From: Otis tarda
Lineage: Eukaryota > Chordata > Aves > Otidiformes > Otididae
Reading direction: 5' to 3'
DNA length: 64,000 bases
Assembly (NCBI GenBank): GCA_026413225.1
Contig: CM048552.1
Location: 54,451,001 to 54,515,000 of the forward strand
The first letter of the stretch is position 1. The number at the start of each line of letters is the position of its first letter. Of the stretch, positions 10,901 to 24,500 are shown piece by piece. A program made the translations under genes and the position numbers. The notes under the pieces are model-generated. The model was not told the DNA's origin, made no database searches, and saw only the letters and a program-made list of their open reading frames with translations.

Positions 10901-13900
10901 TAGGCATTAAAATACTTTTCTTTCACGCTTGCGTGGGGCATTTGGCATGCAAACAGAGCCCAGGGATATTCATATGTTAGTAAATGCGGTAGGTGCGGAC
11001 ATGGCTTTACAAACTGAAGAAGCTGGGTCAGAGGGCCTGCAATTTGACAAGATTTTCTTTAAAGAAAACACTTCCCAAAACAGATCAAGATTGTAAAAGT
11101 GAAGGGCCTTGGGTGGTTGTTTTAGGAAAAACTCACAACACTGAATGAGGATAGTGAAGCAGCATTACAATACATTTGTGCTGCCCTTCAGTATTTGGGG
11201 TGGTGCGTGTTTGGCTGCTGCTTGGCTTGTAATTCTCTTTTCCTCTGCTGCCTTTTTTTTCCTCCTCCAGCTTCCTTTTTTTCACCTTTGTTTTGCTCTT
11301 AATCGTACTTTGCAGTCCTCTTCCCCGACTTCACCTAGAGTTTTTGCCTTCCAACTCAGAGGTGCGTGCGTCTTCTTGGGCTGGATCTACATTAGTCTTA
11401 AGTATGAAATGTTCCATTACAAGACATATCGTTTTTATGCAAAACATCTTAATTGCAGATGGAACTTCATCATCCAGATGGTGAATAAAGATGTGGCTAT
11501 ATTAAAATTAGGAATTCAGGAAAATTAGAAGTCTTATATTTTTATTGCTTTATTTTATTTTTTTTTCATGTTTATCTTTAAAACCGTGACATTTTAGAGC
11601 ATGATTTGGATTTAATTTTTCGTTTCATTTTTAATTTAATTTTTTTTGTTACGTTCTTTTTTGTTAAGTTAAAAGTGTGACACTGCTGGCTGCTGTGTGA
11701 AGGCAGACAAAGATTTAAACTAAGGCAATTCAGAAACAATTGCGGTTAACTGGATGTTCAGTTTGTGATGTTACTACTTCCAGGTTGTACAAAGTTACCT
11801 CATCAGCAATGGATAAAAAAGGTCCAAAATGGCAGTGTGAATCACTGTATTTTGGAGGATTTCCACTTACTTGGAGTTTAAAGGCATATTATACATTAAC
11901 GTAGGTGAGCTGTTAAGAAGGATGGAAAGGGGAGTTTGACACTTTGCATTTATTTTAAATCTCCGCGTAAACTTTTTTCTGTTTGATTACTAGAAATTAC
12001 CCAGATGCTGTTGTAAATAACCAGATTTAAGTGCCACTTCTGGTCTGTTTGGAGACTGGTGCTCTGGTTCTGACAAGATGAAATGGTGGTTTGGGGGATT
12101 GTGATTTTGTTTGTTTTGGGTTTTTTTGTAACTGTGTTCTTTAAATAGATAGAGATCACTTCATATTACTGTGGTTATTTTGTTTCTATTCTGACTTACT
12201 TGATACTCTAAGGTGACTCAAACTTCTGTTAATCAGACTTGCTAGGCAATATGTGAACTAAAACACCAGGCGTATGTTTTGGGTTCTCATTAAATGGTTT
12301 TAATTATTTCACTGGTGTGACTGTACTGATGAAAAGGTGTTACAATTGCGTCATCTTGCTCTTCTGCAGAGGTCAGCTGAAGCAGGTTCAGGTTCTTGGC
12401 TTCCTGTGTTTAGAGAAAGCTGAAAACTGACAGCAGACCAGAACGCCTTGACTTTGCTTTTCTGTGTTAGTGGTTTCTGCCCAAACATTTGCTGAAATCT
12501 AATATTAGGTTCTGAAAGATTTGCTTTCTTATTTCAGTTTTTGACATAAATGTGAAAGTTGTTCATATATGACTGAAAGTCCAGTATCAGGCTTCCCTTT
12601 GCCTTTGTCGGGGCTGCAAGCCTTCTTAAGCTGGTTTCTGATTTTGGTCAGAGCAGCTTGTCTGAATCTCCTCTTCTGATGTGTGACATGGCAGTCTCCT
12701 CCTCAGAATCTAATTCCCTTCTGCTTACAGAAGCAATAGCAGTTGTTTCTCTCTAGCCTTTCCTCAAATATAGCTCTGTTGTAAACTGGAGTTTCCACAA
12801 GTCCTTGTAGCAACAACAATTTCCCTGAGAGAATTTCTGAGTAAAATAGTCATGATACTCAAAAGAGGTGTTTTTATTCTCTTGATTAGTTGGGCACAGG
12901 ATTTTCTGAAAACCATTTATTACTTGTTTTTGGCAGGGATTATTTCAAATGGTTCCATTTGTAGGTCTTAATCATTTGGGTGGTAAGTGGCAACACTCCT
13001 ACATCTTACCCTCTGTAGGAAACACAATGTACAGCATTTTCAGTGTTTCAGGTTTCCTCTAAATTTTCCTGTATCCCTAAATTTAATTCAAGGGAGATGC
13101 GTGGTCGGTGAACTGGGAGAATCTAGTTAGAGGGGCTGGGGAGTCAGGACTTCATGGTGTGCTGTGTGTGGAGTACAGCATCTTCTTGGAGTAGCTGGAG
13201 TGTGTGCTATGGAACTAGGACTGAAGGGTGTACCACAGAGCACCACTAAAAACACTGCTTTGCAGATCTGCAACTTCTAGTGTGGTCGTGGAAAGAACCA
13301 AACTACTTATGGATAGCTCCTGATCAGGAGATTGCTACCAGGGTGGTTTAGTAGAAAACCTTGAATAGGGTGGCTAGCTACAAGAAGATCTTTCCTCCTG
13401 AGAAGTGCATGTATGAGACCTTGTCAGCTGATTGGATTTAACAATTAATAGTTACCTGTTTAACTAACTCAAGATTTTGGCCGTCCAGACATGCCAAACT
13501 AAAAAATGTTGACTTGGCAAATTTAAAGAACTTTTTTGACTGACACAGTTAAGTAGGGCTTCAAAACAGTTAGCTCTCATACAGAGTATTTTTCTAAGGA
13601 TTTACATTTCATTGTGGAGGAAGAATTGAAAGGAAATTACTTCAGACTAATGTATTTTATAGTGGGGAGAAATGAATAGCTTACTGTTAGTTTTTTATTT
13701 CTCCAGTTCCTTATAAATCTCCCCCTCTGGTTTTCAGTCTGCTTTCTCCTGGCAGACTGCGCCATATTTCGAAATACACATAATTTACTTGGAAGACTAT
13801 CAAGTTGGAATTGAGTTCCTCTTTACTTTATGCTAATCAAGTAATCATTGATTATTTGAATGTGCCTTTTATCTTAAGCTTCAACTGGGTAAATTAGCTC

Positions 13901-15475
13901 ATCATAGTAAGAAAATTGAAGCTGGGAAGTTTTTGAAATAGAATCACCCAACAGAAGAATTCCATGGTTAATAAATCTGAAAGATGTTTCTCTATGTAGA
14001 GCAGAGAATCACTATAGCAGTCTATTCTATTGCCTGTGAACATAAGTAGTTAGATATTTCTTACTCAAATTGTGTATCATGTAGGTTATTAGCAGAATTT
14101 CATCAGTGGCAGCATGAGAATTTAAGGCAAGAAGAATAAGTAATAATGTATAATTAAGAGATCAGTCATGTCAGGCACTTCAAATTCACTGACCGATAAT
14201 TTGGAGACAGCTTTTGTTTGCATTTATTAATCATATGATACCTCTTTTTCCTCTCCTCAAAGCCTTGCTTGTGCAAAAATTGCCTTTAGGACCTCCTTAA
14301 AGGCTTAGTTTACCCAAGTGAAAGGCCATAGAGCAGATAATCTCAATACTTGGGCTTTTTTCATCTGTGCCCATCAGACTGCACAGAAAAATCTCTAATC
14401 TTTGTAGGATTTATCATATTGGCATTTGTACAAGCCATGTGGAGCTGATAACTCTTACACTTTTTTCCATTGTTAATTGTTTGATAGTTATTTTGCTTTC
14501 CTAACCCTTTGTCTGTCCTAAGGAACTTCATTTACTCTAATCCATAAATCGGTAGCAGTTCAGTCCAGCAATAAATTATCATCTCTTCTACAAAACTGAA
14601 AAAAACCCTAATTTTTGCAGCAAGTTTAGGGAACTAGAAATTGACTTAATTCATGTATTTAAAAACACAGAAATGTATAGGACCTCCCCCAGTATTTTTT
14701 CTGTCACCTGGAGGAAAACATTGGTAGTCCCTCCAGTCTGAACAGCCAAGGGACAGAAGGTAAATCTTGTTTGATGGTCCTACAGGTTTTTTTATAATGT
14801 TTAGCCTTCACAAGAGCTTTAAAGATCCCTTCATCCTCTCTAAAGAGATGGTTACAAATGGCTTCATATGTAGAATAGCAGAATGCTAAAATTTGTTATA
14901 ATGGATAAAAATACAGTAATTAAATTACTTTTAAAGCTGGGTACAGTTGGAACTTTTGATGACATGTTTTATAAGCATTGCGGGTTCCAGTGTAGCTTAC
15001 CCTTTTTCTTATTGTGAAGTCAATTTCTTTATAGGCACATAGGCCAAGCTGTCTCAGGACAATTAATATATTGTCCTCGTGACTGCTCTGTCAAAGGGTT
15101 ATATTACTGTAAAGGAAAGCACAGATTACAACCGAATTAAAATATTGAGTCATAATTGAAAGATATTCTTTAACACCAAATTGTTATTTATTTACCTTTA
15201 AAATAACAATATGCTACTGGTCATCAGGGTTTTTTTACTCCTTACAAAGCTAAAAATACTTCAATATTTGATACAGCGATACAGTCATTTGGTTACGACC
15301 TGTTTTTCAAGTCCTGGGAAATTTGTCTGAAATTTCCTCCGCCTGCTCATTTCATCAGTTCCTCTGTAATAAGTGCATCAATTCTGAGATCTCTCCTCAA
15401 TGTTCAGTTCTTATCCCTTTTCCGCCTGTGCTCCCTGGATTTGCTTTTGCAAAATGAAGGAGTTTTGTCTTTCAG

Positions 15476-15554
15476 AGCGGGAAGGTCACAGGAAGCAATG
15501 CAGGAGGTGTCATTGATCTTACACTGGATGAAGAGGATGATGGCTCTTCTCAAG
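15476..15554 (+). CDS. ATF7IP: ATF7IP exon carrying the SUMO-interacting motif
   Basis: The acceptor is ttgtctttcag and the donor CAAG|gtaggt. The exon is 79 bases, starts in phase 0 and ends with one extra base. It encodes [19 protein letters not shown] followed by EDDGSSQ. The hydrophobic VIDLTL followed by acids is a textbook SUMO-interacting motif; in the known protein this binds SUMO-modified partners such as MBD1. Confidence 0.95.
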
Positions 15555-18500
15555 GTAGGTGAAAAAGATTTTGCTAGCTGCAGGGGTAATTGAGCTTAGA
15601 CATATTATTTCATGCCTTCATTCTTTTCTGCTTAGTGTATTTTATTTATTCCTTGGCGTTTCAGTTAAACAGGACTGTTACTAAAGAATTCTGATAGACA
15701 TTAAATAAAAGGAATTCTACTTACTGTAAAACGGTCTTTAAGATTTTTACCTTTCCCTTAATTTAAGCATTGCTGCTGTCTATGCTTAAATCTGTTAGGC
15801 TTGTGGAGTAATTTGAGAGGTTTGAATTCTTTATTTTATTTTGGAAAGTTCTTCTAGGTGTATTTCATTTTTGCTGTTTACTGATTAAAGACCTTTTATT
15901 CTACAGTTCGCATTCAGACATTGGATTATTTACAGCTTCTAATCTTTTGTTTAACTAAAAAACCTTGTATGAAAGAGTTTAGATACCAAATGCAGATCTG
16001 TGCTTTGGGACTATATGCCAAGATTAGAGTAAATTTAGTTGTGCTCTTACATAATTTGGCAGTGTGGATGCACTTCATCTTTTAAAAGAATACAGTTTTT
16101 ATAATTCTTGCATAACTGCAGGCAAGTCTAATTACAATTAGCATTGGATTAGTGAAAAATTACAGTATTTCAGAGAAGTAATAAGAGTCTGTACTTAAGA
16201 CTATGTATTGCACTGTCATCTCAACTGAAACATTCGTATTTCTACAATTAGAGATAACATTTTAATTCTACATGGTCTCTAAATGCATGTCCCTGCACTG
16301 CATTCTGAAGTCCAGCCACCAAGAAGTTTGATTCTCCTAGACAACCTCAGTAACCATCCCTTTAGCTAGTCTGTTCAAGTGCTACACGTACATTCTTAAT
16401 ATTTTGACTTGCTCTGTATTTGTGTTTTACAAATGTAGACATTCATACTGGGATGTGGTAGCATTTATTTCAGTGAGGGAGAAATGTAATGTCACCACCA
16501 AAAGGAGTTCATGTGGTACACACGTGTTAGAGAAGCATTATGCAATCAGATAGCTGACAGTCTGGTTCTTTTGTCAGCAGAGTGTATATGGCAGACACTA
16601 AACTGAGCATGAGCCAACAGTGGGTTCTCATGTACATTTAAGTTAGTGTTCTCCTCACATTGACACTAGTGAAGCCACACCTGAAATAGTGTCCTGTTCT
16701 GGCTGCTTCTTCCTTGAGTTGAGAAGAGTTGTGGTAGCACTGGAGACAGCCCAATAGATCTTGCCAGGATGGTGGGGGCCTAGGGTGCATGACCTATGAG
16801 AAGAGATCAACAGACCATGGCATGTTTGGCAAGGAGAGACAGTGTCTCTCTGTTTACATGAGAGACAATGTAAGAGCAGCCTACAACTCCTTGGAGGATA
16901 GTTACAAAGATGAATGGAGCACAGCTCTTCTCAGCAGTGCCAGATGATATATCAAGGGGCAGTGGCCGTGAACCACAAGTTCAGGAGGTTCAGGTTGAGG
17001 TTGAGGAGAAAAGAAATCACAGTAGGAAGGTAGTGCAGCACAGACACATGGCAGAAAATCTGCTCTCAAATGTTCTCAAGATACAGTTGGGCAAAACCGT
17101 AACTCATTTGATTTAGTGTTGGTGACAGTCCAGCTTCAACAAAAAGTTGGACTACACAGCCACTGGAGGTCCTTTCCAGCGAGGATTTTGATGATTCTGT
17201 GAATTGCTTAGCTGAGTGTCAGAATAGTGTAGGGAATTAAGTTTTTACCTCTGTCATATCTTCTGAGGGTTAATTATCAAAAAGATGGTTGCACTTGGAC
17301 TGTGGAACTCTGTGAGGTAAGGCTAAGCTACTCAGTCCGATTTATTCTGTAGAAGACACCAACAGATCTAAATGGAGTTACGGTATGTTTTAAAGTAGCA
17401 TGTCATAGTTATTGTAATATATTTCAGCTAATCTTTTCCTATCAGAAGTAACATTTTTCAGAGAGTTTTTCCTCCTTGATTTCATAAAGTGTGTCTTCAC
17501 CTCACAGTTACTGTAGAAGATCAACACCATGGTTCCATGTGCAACTATAAGAATGCTTCTCTGAGTAGAAATGGTAGCAGCCGCAGCAGAGTCGTAGCTG
17601 CATTACAGTATAGTAACTTAATTATTTCTTGGTTTCTTTTTTGGGACTTAAGCCAGTATCTTGCAATTTTCTCCTAAGATTTTCTCCTAAGATTTGAGAT
17701 TCTTTCCCCTTAATTGTCAGGGTTTATGAAATAGTCCTTTCATTAGGGGGAGGGTTAGTGGGATACTTTCAGGCTGGGTTAGCTCCTGTGTGTGTCTTCG
17801 CTGCAAAGCAGAAGCCAGACTCTCACTGATAGTCTGCAGCCTTGCATAAACATTAGTTAATGTTTAGAGTTTGTATGAGGAGTCAGTATTTTTCATATAA
17901 GATGTAGAAATGTATGGACTAAAACCCTAATAAAAGCTTGAGTATCACCATGCGCTTAAAACACATCTCCAGGATTTTGAGCAAGTTTCTTGGGAAATAA
18001 TTCACGTGTTCTGATAACATTCAGGTTAAAAATTTGAAGAGTGCATTTCTGAGAGCTTTTCCATAATCCTATGCATGTATATACCTGTAGCCAAGTATTT
18101 TTCTACAATGCACTTTATTTACAGCAAATGTGGAGCAAGTTTTATTTTGTTCTAGATTTATTAGTACACAACCTCAGGATAGAAAGTACTTCCAGTATTG
18201 TGTTGTTTGCTGCAATATACTGGAGTATCAGTTCAGTAATAATTCAAATAGAAGGGCAACACTTGCAAAAACTCAGATCCTGATTATTTTCTTTAAAGCG
18301 TTCTAACCCACATACTAAATAAACTTAATTCTATTAAGGTTCTATTATATTCTATTAATTCTATTAGGTATTTAAATATATGTTAATATCTGGAGAGATA
18401 TTCCAACAACTGGAATCTCCACAGGGCTCTTGATTTGCCAGGGACAAATAAACTTGCTTCTGTGTGAGATTAAAAACAAAAGCAAAACCGAAAAAAGCCC

Positions 18501-21500
18501 TCACGTTTGTCCAGACTGTCATTTTCACTTGAACTACATTTTTACAGCACTGGTGTGTCTGGGTTTGTACCAGTTTGATCATGAGCACAGCTTCTCTAGG
18601 TCATGACTGAGAATGCACTCATATCACTTAAATTATCCAGTGGCAGCTGAAATGTGCATCAGTTTGTAAATATTCAAAGTAAACAGGTGTATGCATCTCT
18701 GTTGGAGTCTCTTCAGAGTCAAATAATTTGTTGAACACTGGGAAATCTCTCATACTCGTGGAAAATAAAAGAAGCTTGAACTAATTAACCTGTTAATTGA
18801 TGAAAGAGCAGGAAACATCTCACCTTTTGTTTTCAAAATGAGCATCACTTTACTACTCCTTTTACAGACTTGGAAAAAAGAAAGAAAATAAGATTATAAT
18901 ATTATCAAATGGCTTCAGTAAAGTAGTTCAGCTGTTCAGTCTCCAGAAGGACAATATGGTCTGCAGTGTATATTGTATTTTATTTCTGAGGTCTTGAATT
19001 GTATTTAATTTATCACATAGCAGTTTGTGAAGGCTACTGCTACTTCAGGCTATTAGCTGATGTTAAAGACAGCTCAGTGAGACCATCAAAGTAGTCTCCA
19101 GCTGCTAAAAAACCCAACATTTTGAGCTACACTGCAATTAACCCTATTCTTAACGGTTTGAAATCTAGTTAGTATACTTAATTGACAGTTTCTAAATGTG
19201 TTCTTCAATATGTTGTTGATATGTTTTCTCAAGAATGAAATACATATTAACATATTTTTTATTTTTATATTGTGCACTCTTTTACTAAATTAATGGTTGC
19301 TGCATGTACAATATTATTAGGGCAAATCTTTTTTAAATTAGTGCCCTTAAAACCTGCTCTTTTTTTCTTATGTGTTTTAGTTTTTGGTGGTGCCTCTCTG
19401 CCCACTGCTACTCTAAACTGGCTGAAATATCGAGGCAAAATCTTCATAATTCTTCTTTATTCAACTTGTGCATGGGCCTGGTAATATACAGACTTGCACA
19501 CAAATGAGTATTTTATGTTGTCACAAGTAAACTAAAGCAGGAAAAAAATTGCTGTAGTAAACTACAGATACAGACACTATTTTCTCCTTCTCACAGGTCA
19601 GTAAGTCATGTTGAGGAGGTTATCAGTGTGAGAAAACAAATTATCTTTTTAAAGTTTTCTATAAACAATAAAGCAATTCCCCCTTTTTAAGAAATTATGA
19701 AAATTCAAAATAGCAACAAACAAGGCTGACTAAGGAACAAAGGAAAGAGTCAGCAAATAACAAAAGGATGGAAGCGTCGAAGGTAGACAAGATTTATTTA
19801 GGGAGCTCTATCACTTTTTTGAAAGAAATTGAGTACAGCAGTGTTTAGGCCTTTTTAAGGTTTTAGGCTTTTTTTTTTTTTTTAATAGAAACTTTTCAAG
19901 ACTTTGGCATAGTGTTCCATTAAATTTAGGCTTCCAAATTGTGCCGAAATACGCAGACTTTGTGATGAGAGAGTGAAACATTATGGAGTATGGGGTGGGG
20001 AAAATTGAGATGGTGAAAATTAGGGAAATTGAATAGTTTTGTTTGCAGAATGAAAAGATCAAAGAAATGTCATGCTAGGAAATAGTCTTTGCTAATCTGT
20101 GAATGACAGAGTAGGGGAGGAGATTTAAAAACTCTGTGATGTTCTAGTTTCTGCTTACTGTTGTCTATAACTTTATTTTGTTTTAAAGCAGATGGCAAGA
20201 AGCAGAACCAGACACCTGTTACAGGACTGAGCATATCCACCCAGCCCTTGGCTCGACCCTTGCAGCCTTTGCAGCCAAACCCTGTGCAGCAGACAGCAGG
20301 TGTGCCAACAAGTGGACCTTCCCAGACCACCATACATGTATTACCTACAGGTACCTTCATTTTACATCAGTATGTGAATGCAACAACTGCTTTTTTTTCT
20401 TGTGTGTTCTACATTGTGCTGATCTTTTCAGGTGAACATTCTGAATGTCTGAGTCACTTTTTAGTCTTCCGTTCTAGTCAGTTTCCCTTTTTTTTTTTGT
20501 TTGTTTTAAACTGATTAAGTGAAAGGGAAAGATAGTCCAGTTGGTGTGGAAAGAATTCAGAATCAAATTAATTCCATGGAGAGGAAGAAGTTCTGCTAAG
20601 GATGGTCATGGAAATTACTAGATATACTGTTCGTAAAAGTGAAGGAGAAGAAAGATGTAGCAGTTCCATTATTTAAGTAATGGGGAAAAATAGCAACATT
20701 ACTCCTAGCTCTGTCCACCTGCACGTGGCAATTAATCCTTTTGGCAGAGTGAATGGCAAGGCTGGCATTGAAGTTCCATCCCTAGTTAAATGGTATTTTG
20801 TCTGTAGTGTGATTTTATTTTTCTTTCTTTCTAAAGAAAATAGATCCTCTTTTTTTTTTCCTTTATTTTACTCTTATTCTGCAGATTATTTTTGAAGATT
20901 GGTTGGAATTATGACTGATCTATTCTACTGACTCTTTTGTGGTGGGTTTTATATTCTACACAGCTGTGCTTCCATTCAGGACCTTTTTCTTTTCCTTTTT
21001 GGGGGAAGGTATTATGTTCATCTTTTCTGTTTGGAATGTATATATGTAAGCATCATTATTTCAGCTGAAAATTACGGTTTGTTTAGACTATATTCTTTTT
21101 TCTTGTAATATCAAAAGCAGAATTTCACAGAGACAGTTTTTGTTTTGCACGGCTCAGATGAGTCAGTTTTCCAAAGGAACAGGCATATCAGCTTAATGTC
21201 ATGAAATTCGAGTCTAGATTGTGATCTCTCTCTCTTTTTCCAGCTCCGACAACAGTGAATGTAACTCATCGGCCAGCAACTCAACCTGCTGCAAAACTTC
21301 CTATAACAAGAGCCCTTGCTAACCATCACGTGGTCTATACCACTCTTCCTGCACCACCAGCTCAGAATCCCGTGAGAGGAGCTGTCATGCCAAGCCCAGG
21401 TTTAAGGCCGGTCACCCCGCAGGCTGGAGGTAAGAGATGCTTTTTTCCGTGCACTTTTTAGCATGACACAGCTTCATATAATCTTCCTGATGGATGTGGC

Positions 21501-24500
21501 ATTTGGGTTTTTTGTTTTAGATTTGTTCCTTGGTGTTTGTTCCGCTCCCCCCCGCCGTTTTGGTTTTTTTTTGTGTGTTTTTTTTTTTTTTTTTTGCAAT
21601 ACTACTCCTAATTATAGAGATTAGGGTTTTTTCCAGCGTACAGAATTGAGAAAAATCTCAGGCTAGTAAGAAATCATTCCCCCTGCAGCTATGTGAATGA
21701 GGAAAAACTGGATTTAAGTAATCTCAAGCACTGACTGTCAATTAAGCATCTCTGGATGACGTGCCAAATACTTTACAAGGTAGCAGAAGGTAATGTGACG
21801 ATTACCACTGTTTTGTAGAGAGATAGTTAGAGACCATTTTGTTATTACGGAGTAAGATTAACACATGTAAGTATTTAGTAGATTGTGTTCGGTTTCCTAT
21901 CTAAAAGTTACATTAATATCAGGCATCTTAATGTAATTCTTGAACTTGTTGACATCTTCAGTCAAGGAAACTCAAACATGCATCAATTTCTGATACATTT
22001 GGTGAGAAACTTAATTTGTCCAGGCGTAGAGAAAATAAGACAATTTGCTGGGCACAAGACGTCAGAGATTGTTAATCTTGACTTTGCAGACGTAGCTAGT
22101 ATCTTCCCATAGCAGTAAATTCATTTGCAGTAAACTCATTTTCTGAAATGAGTAGTAGGTGTCAAAAATAACCTTAAAGTTAAATGATAGCCTGTATTTT
22201 CTTACTAAGTGGTGCATCTTAACTTCCTTTCTTTAGCTCCCCACAATTTCTACACTACGGTTATTTTAACACATTGTGTTAAACATAAATTTCCCTATTC
22301 CAGTGCACTGCCTATGAGCCTACTTTTGTGACATCCAGGTAATGATTTCTTAGACACCATCTGTATGAGCCAGACTCGAAACACGGCATGCTTGAGCTGT
22401 GTAAGACTGTTCCTATTTAGGTTTGTGCAGAAATAATTGATTCATTGTTCTGAAACAGTAGTTTTTGGAAAGGAGAATATCTATGTATTTTTGTAACAAT
22501 TTAATTCTAATTATGTCTTATGACTGGATTCAGCTGCATTGCCATAGGCTGTGAAACATCAGCTGTGCTAGCTAAACAGAAATTGATCAGACAGTTCTTG
22601 AGCTATTTCTATGAAATGTCAGGGTGTGAGGAGATTGCTGTTTTTTTCAGAGTACTTCTTTGTATTTCTTAAACTTCTTACACTCTTGTGCCATATGCGT
22701 TAGAGTTCAGATTCTTCTGACCAGCAGTATCTTTTGAGGGGCACGTATGCATCTTGCAGTCCTGCTGGCAAAAGGGAAGGTAACTTCAGCCCACATTTAG
22801 TTTTCTTCATCATTACCCTTAGCTACAAGTTAGATGTGTGTGATCTACCTGTTGTTTTGGAAGGTGTTTTGAGCACTTAACTGTACATTCACTTATGCTA
22901 ATTATTTTTAATAGTATTTTCTTCTTTTGTACCAAAATATAAAAGGCATGTTTTTGTCAGAAGCTGCCACTTCTTAGAGCAGTAATTATGACTAAAGGCG
23001 TATCACTGGTATTAATATCTACAGAGTGCCTTTTAGTGTTAAACATCCAAGGTAATTAATGTGGTGTTGAAGAATGTAAAAGATAATACACTGGTTTAAG
23101 ACCTTTTCTAGGAGAACTGAATGAGGTGGGGAATTCATATATTTTTTGGGCAAGGTCATCCAACGACAGATCGCTGTGTAATATGCTTCTGGTCTGATGG
23201 CCCAGTGATACAGTGAATACTTATCCTTCAGTTGTCTGCTTACAAATTAACATAAATCAAGGCAAGTTTCCACCAAAATGATTAAGATTCAGCTTGACTA
23301 GACCCTGAACAATCTGATGTAAGAGCATTCTTTCAAGAGAAGGTTGGGCCACATCATCTCCAGAGGTCACTTCAAACCTGGACTTTTCTCTGATTCTGTT
23401 AGAGGCAGTTCTGTTACTCTGCTTGAAAAGTACGTCTGTGTATTATTCAGTACTGTTGTCTGACAAGCCAAGTAAGACGTAAGACGACAGTTCCTCCGTA
23501 GCATAGTGTATTCCCTGTACCTGAGGGTGAAGAAACCAGCTGGTTAGCCTGAATAGAGAAAAGACCAGTTTAGTTAGAATACAGATTATTTCAAGGCTTC
23601 ATATTTGCATACTGGGTAGCGAGGTTTCACATATTGTTAAAAAAAAAAAAGCAGTTATGTTTCTTGATCCCTTTTAGCTGTCGTGAGTTTTCATCTTTTA
23701 GTCCATTCACCAGTTTTCACCGTCTTTGTACAGCTTTCAGAAACGCTGCTATTGATGTGTATTCATGTTATCATTTTAACAGTTTTTAGTGTCAGTAGTA
23801 GATGCTTCAGAAGTAAGATCTCTGCACTTTCTCTGAAAGATTAACTGTGAGAACTCATCCGAAGTATTTTGCAAATTGTAGTTTTGTACTTCTGCTTCAA
23901 CCAAGTGGCATGCCTACCTAGAAATAACACTAAGTTTATATCTTATATCTTATTAAGGCATTTCTCTCCATCTTTCTTCAGCTTATTGTAATTTCCTGAG
24001 GTAGAATCACCGTCATGCTAAAATAGCGTATCTGATTGGATTCTCACAGGTGAGAAATAGCCAGTTCAGGTGACTGTTTATCCTACAGGAGTTTGCACAG
24101 CTTCATTATTTTCTTAAACAGATGCGCCAGTAGGAAGAAGATATGAAGCACCTACCTGGAGTTCAGCAGTTTATTATAAAAGCATTAAGATTTAGCACTC
24201 TGAGCTCCCTGCCTCAGACTCAAAGATTACGTAGACTTCTGACACTCATCGCCTATGATCATAGCTTGATGACTGTTTATATAGAGAAGAAATTGCCATT
24301 CCACAAGTGTGGAACCAGAGGGTGGTAGAGATTGCCCCAAATCTTGTATGTCTAGACAGATATTGAGGAACACCCTAGGCTACCCATAACAATGAGAAAA
24401 AGCTTTGAGCTCACAGAACATACATGTTGCAACAGTAAATAGACAAAATCTTTAATTAAGAGAGTGAGATGTAGTATGAAATTAATGAAGACTTGGTAGT

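Larger units (their letters stand above)
2232..15475 (+). other. Long ATF7IP intron, following the Crypton exon
   Basis: About 13 kb of AT-rich DNA with many T runs (2770-2786, 9669-9685) and AT repeats (6690-6720, 9465-9478). The first few hundred bases would be the 3' UTR of the Crypton exon. I looked for short exons with acceptor, open frame and donor and found none convincing. One LTR relic sits at 4961-4996. A short undetected ATF7IP exon cannot be excluded. Confidence 0.6.

Noticed and set aside
11145-11528. 127-codon + strand frame in the long intron
   Set aside because: Hydrophobic from T-rich DNA; no homology recognised and no exon boundaries.
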